Below are positions 45,560 through 47,028 of a stretch of 47,028 nucleotides of DNA, piece by piece. This DNA comes from Intoshia linei (lineage: Eukaryota > Orthonectida > Rhopaluridae). Within the stretch, counting starts at the first letter, position 1, and each line of letters opens with the position of its first letter. The position numbers and the translations under genes are program-made. The notes beneath the pieces are model-generated. The model did not search any database. It was not told the origin of the DNA and was given only the letters and a program-made list of their open reading frames with translations. Where the stretch lies: contig LWCA01000151.1 of the NCBI GenBank assembly GCA_001642005.1, positions 1 to 47,028 on the forward strand, in the 5' to 3' direction.

Positions 45560-46568
45560 TCAATTTGTAATGTGGTTCTTTGTGGGTGTGGAATAGCCAG
45601 ATATTGGTCTTTTCGGTTTTGCCACTCCAGTATAGTTAAATCCTGTTCCATACACGGCCGCGCTAGTTAATTTCACCAAATCAGGGTTTTCGGTGTGGTC
45701 AGTTAAAATTTCAGCTAAAACAATTGAAATTGAAAAAATTATGACCAACTAGTTTTTTTTGCTTTTGAAATATTGCTTTGCAATATTTTCAATGCCTCTA
45801 TGAATGCTTTATTGTCTCTTTGCTATAATTTATTACATAAATTAAAAATGGTTGCTTAAAATTACATTTGGTTCCATCAATTTATTCAAGTGTTGTTCGA
45901 TTGACGGTTGTAATTTCGTTTTTAAAAGTTGTGGAACTTTGTCGTGTGACATCATTGGAAAACGACCTTCAGTTATTTTCTAAATGTATAATTTAATTTA
46001 GAAATTAACCAGTCTTACAGATAAATGTTGATCGTAATCTCTACTTAGAAAACATGGAGAAATTATCACATTTTTTAATTTGTTTACCATTTCCACGTTT
46101 ATAGTTCGACTAGATAACTCAAGTTTACTGGATATAAAGCTAAATGTGGTCATAATTTCTTCCCTAAAATAAGTAAAACTTGATGATATTCAATAGATAA
46201 GTTAAATCATGGATCCAACTTTATGGACGGGTGGCGTAGATTCGTATTTAATCAATTACGAAATAATTTCTTTATTCAATCGACGAATGTAAAAAAATTT
46301 GAAAAATATACAGGTCCACTAAAGTAATTTGATAAATTTAGTCCAAAAACAAATAAGTATCGTGGTAATAATAGTTTTGGAGCGTTCTATGGTAAAATCT
46401 TCAAAGTTTGTAACCCAGTGTTAAGAATATTCATCAAAAATCATACATGTTTAAATGATTTGGATTTTGTTCTATTAAACAAATTAGACCAACAATTTTT
46501 TCTTTAATTTTTGTCAAATGTACAATGTTATTGTCTATAAACTGGGCATTTTGATTTTGTGCTTCCAT
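45560..46568 (-). CDS. MED8: Mediator complex subunit 8
   Basis: MED8 is a head-module subunit of Mediator, the coactivator bridging transcription factors and RNA polymerase II. Exons 46447-46568, 46019-46163, 45866-45979, 45750-45822 and 45560-45714 join in phase, giving 202 aa (human 268). The N-terminal helix is HLTKIKEKIVGLICLIEQNP. The best-conserved block follows: NVIISPCFLSRDYDQHLSKI, then TEGRFPMMSHDKVPQLLKTK, matching the family's VIIPLVLSPDRDEDLMRQTE and GRVPVFSHEVVPDHLRTK. A coiled helix (RDNKAFIEALKILQSNISKA) comes next, then NPDLVKLTSAAVYGTGF, equivalent to the family's DTNALVAAVAFGKGL. The long Gly/Pro/Gln tail of vertebrates is absent. The stop is 119 bp from the convergent CARM1 stop. 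Confidence 0.9.
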
Positions 46569-47028
46569 TTAATTTTTTTACAATTTAAAATAGAATACAA
46601 AAATCGATAACTTTGTTTTTTTATAAAAATAACTTTATTTTAGGTTTCATGATGAAACTTTTATTTTGTAACTTGAAAAATTGAAGATTTTGATAAATTT
46701 GATTTTTGATAAATATTTTCAAAGATTATGGAATATTACTCATTTAACCTATTTAAATTTTTTGAAATTATCATTGAAAAAACAACAATTTTGTTATTAG
46801 TTAATGATTAACTTAGAGGTTTTCAAATGCAGATTTCCGCCCCCTGTCGGTCTGTTTAATTAACCGCTCCACCGAAAAAATTTAATATTGATCTGAAAAC
46901 GTAAAGTAATGTAGTGATAATAATTTACTAACGTTTAGTATTATATGTCAAGTAGGGTGTCCACTTTTTTAAAAATCAAAAAGTATATTTGCCTATAGAT
47001 GTATTTTTATGCGCTGATCACGATTATG
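46569..47028. other. 5' flank of MED8 and window end, no gene seen
   Basis: AT-rich. The only GC-rich spot is about 46828-46875 (TTCCGCCCCCTGTCGGTCTG). TAGGGTGTCCACTTTTTTAA at about 46954 looks like a hAT-type end running out of the window. Confidence 0.35.

Noticed and set aside
46212-46290. Plus-strand frame MDPTLWTGGVDSYLIN
   Set aside because: It lies inside the long first intron of MED8, ends after ~27 codons and has no splice partner.
1-47028. CRISPR arrays, bacterial operons, ribosome binding sites or integrated viral genes
   Set aside because: None seen; GT..AG introns, AATAAA signals and metazoan genes mark this as eukaryotic nuclear DNA.

Overview
The window is nuclear DNA of an animal: strongly AT-rich, with protein genes split into many short exons by very small introns (32-60 bp is common, all GT..AG) and embedded in old transposon debris. 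I built the gene models by eye, requiring splice signals, phase continuity and homology to agree. The gene content is metazoan: CARM1, MED8, CHAF1B, SEC61A, TMEM9, an FBXO25/32-like F-box protein, the ciliary protein nephrocystin-1 and an ApeC-domain membrane protein. ApeC proteins are typical of aquatic invertebrates. With the tiny introns and AT richness this suggests a ciliated aquatic invertebrate with intron-dense genes, perhaps an orthonectid-like or other derived lophotrochozoan. That placement is inference only.

Layout. 1-3113: Helitron remnant, then a five-exon gene (+) for an unrecognised 189-aa membrane protein, with a hAT MITE in intron 2 and a Helitron-like element in intron 4. 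3655-4778: broken fatty-acid-amide-hydrolase-like amidase. 5360-5807: hAT MITE. 6730-9139 (-): FBXO25/32-like gene. 9650-10436 (-): TMEM9. 10880-13361: Helitron-like and hAT elements. 13843-15442 (-): complete ApeC-domain type I membrane protein. 16422-17017: hAT element carrying a transposase HTH fragment. 17562-28614 (+): nephrocystin-1, with most introns hosting MITEs and one hosting a 1.4-kb Helitron-like element. 29429-31851 (+): CHAF1B, convergent with SEC61A (31936-34195, -), their poly(A) signals interdigitated. 34422-35169 and 36903-38893 (-): two unrecognised charged proteins, separated by a piggyBac-like MITE and two Helitron-like elements. 38999-41000: transposon debris including a Tc1/mariner-type transposase fragment. 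41681-45440 (+): CARM1, convergent with MED8 (45560-46568, -). The last 460 bp hold no recognised gene.

The genes do not form one pathway. CHAF1B, CARM1 and MED8 act on chromatin and transcription, SEC61A and TMEM9 in the secretory and endosomal system, NPHP1 at the cilium, and the ApeC protein probably at the cell surface. The repeats fall into five recurring groups: Helitron-like elements with a palindromic 3' hairpin ending CTAG|T, several hAT MITE families (8-bp target duplications), one piggyBac-like MITE (TTAA), a ~300-bp MITE family 'B', and a ~32-bp degenerate minisatellite 'C'. Exon boundaries are predictions. No transcript evidence was available.
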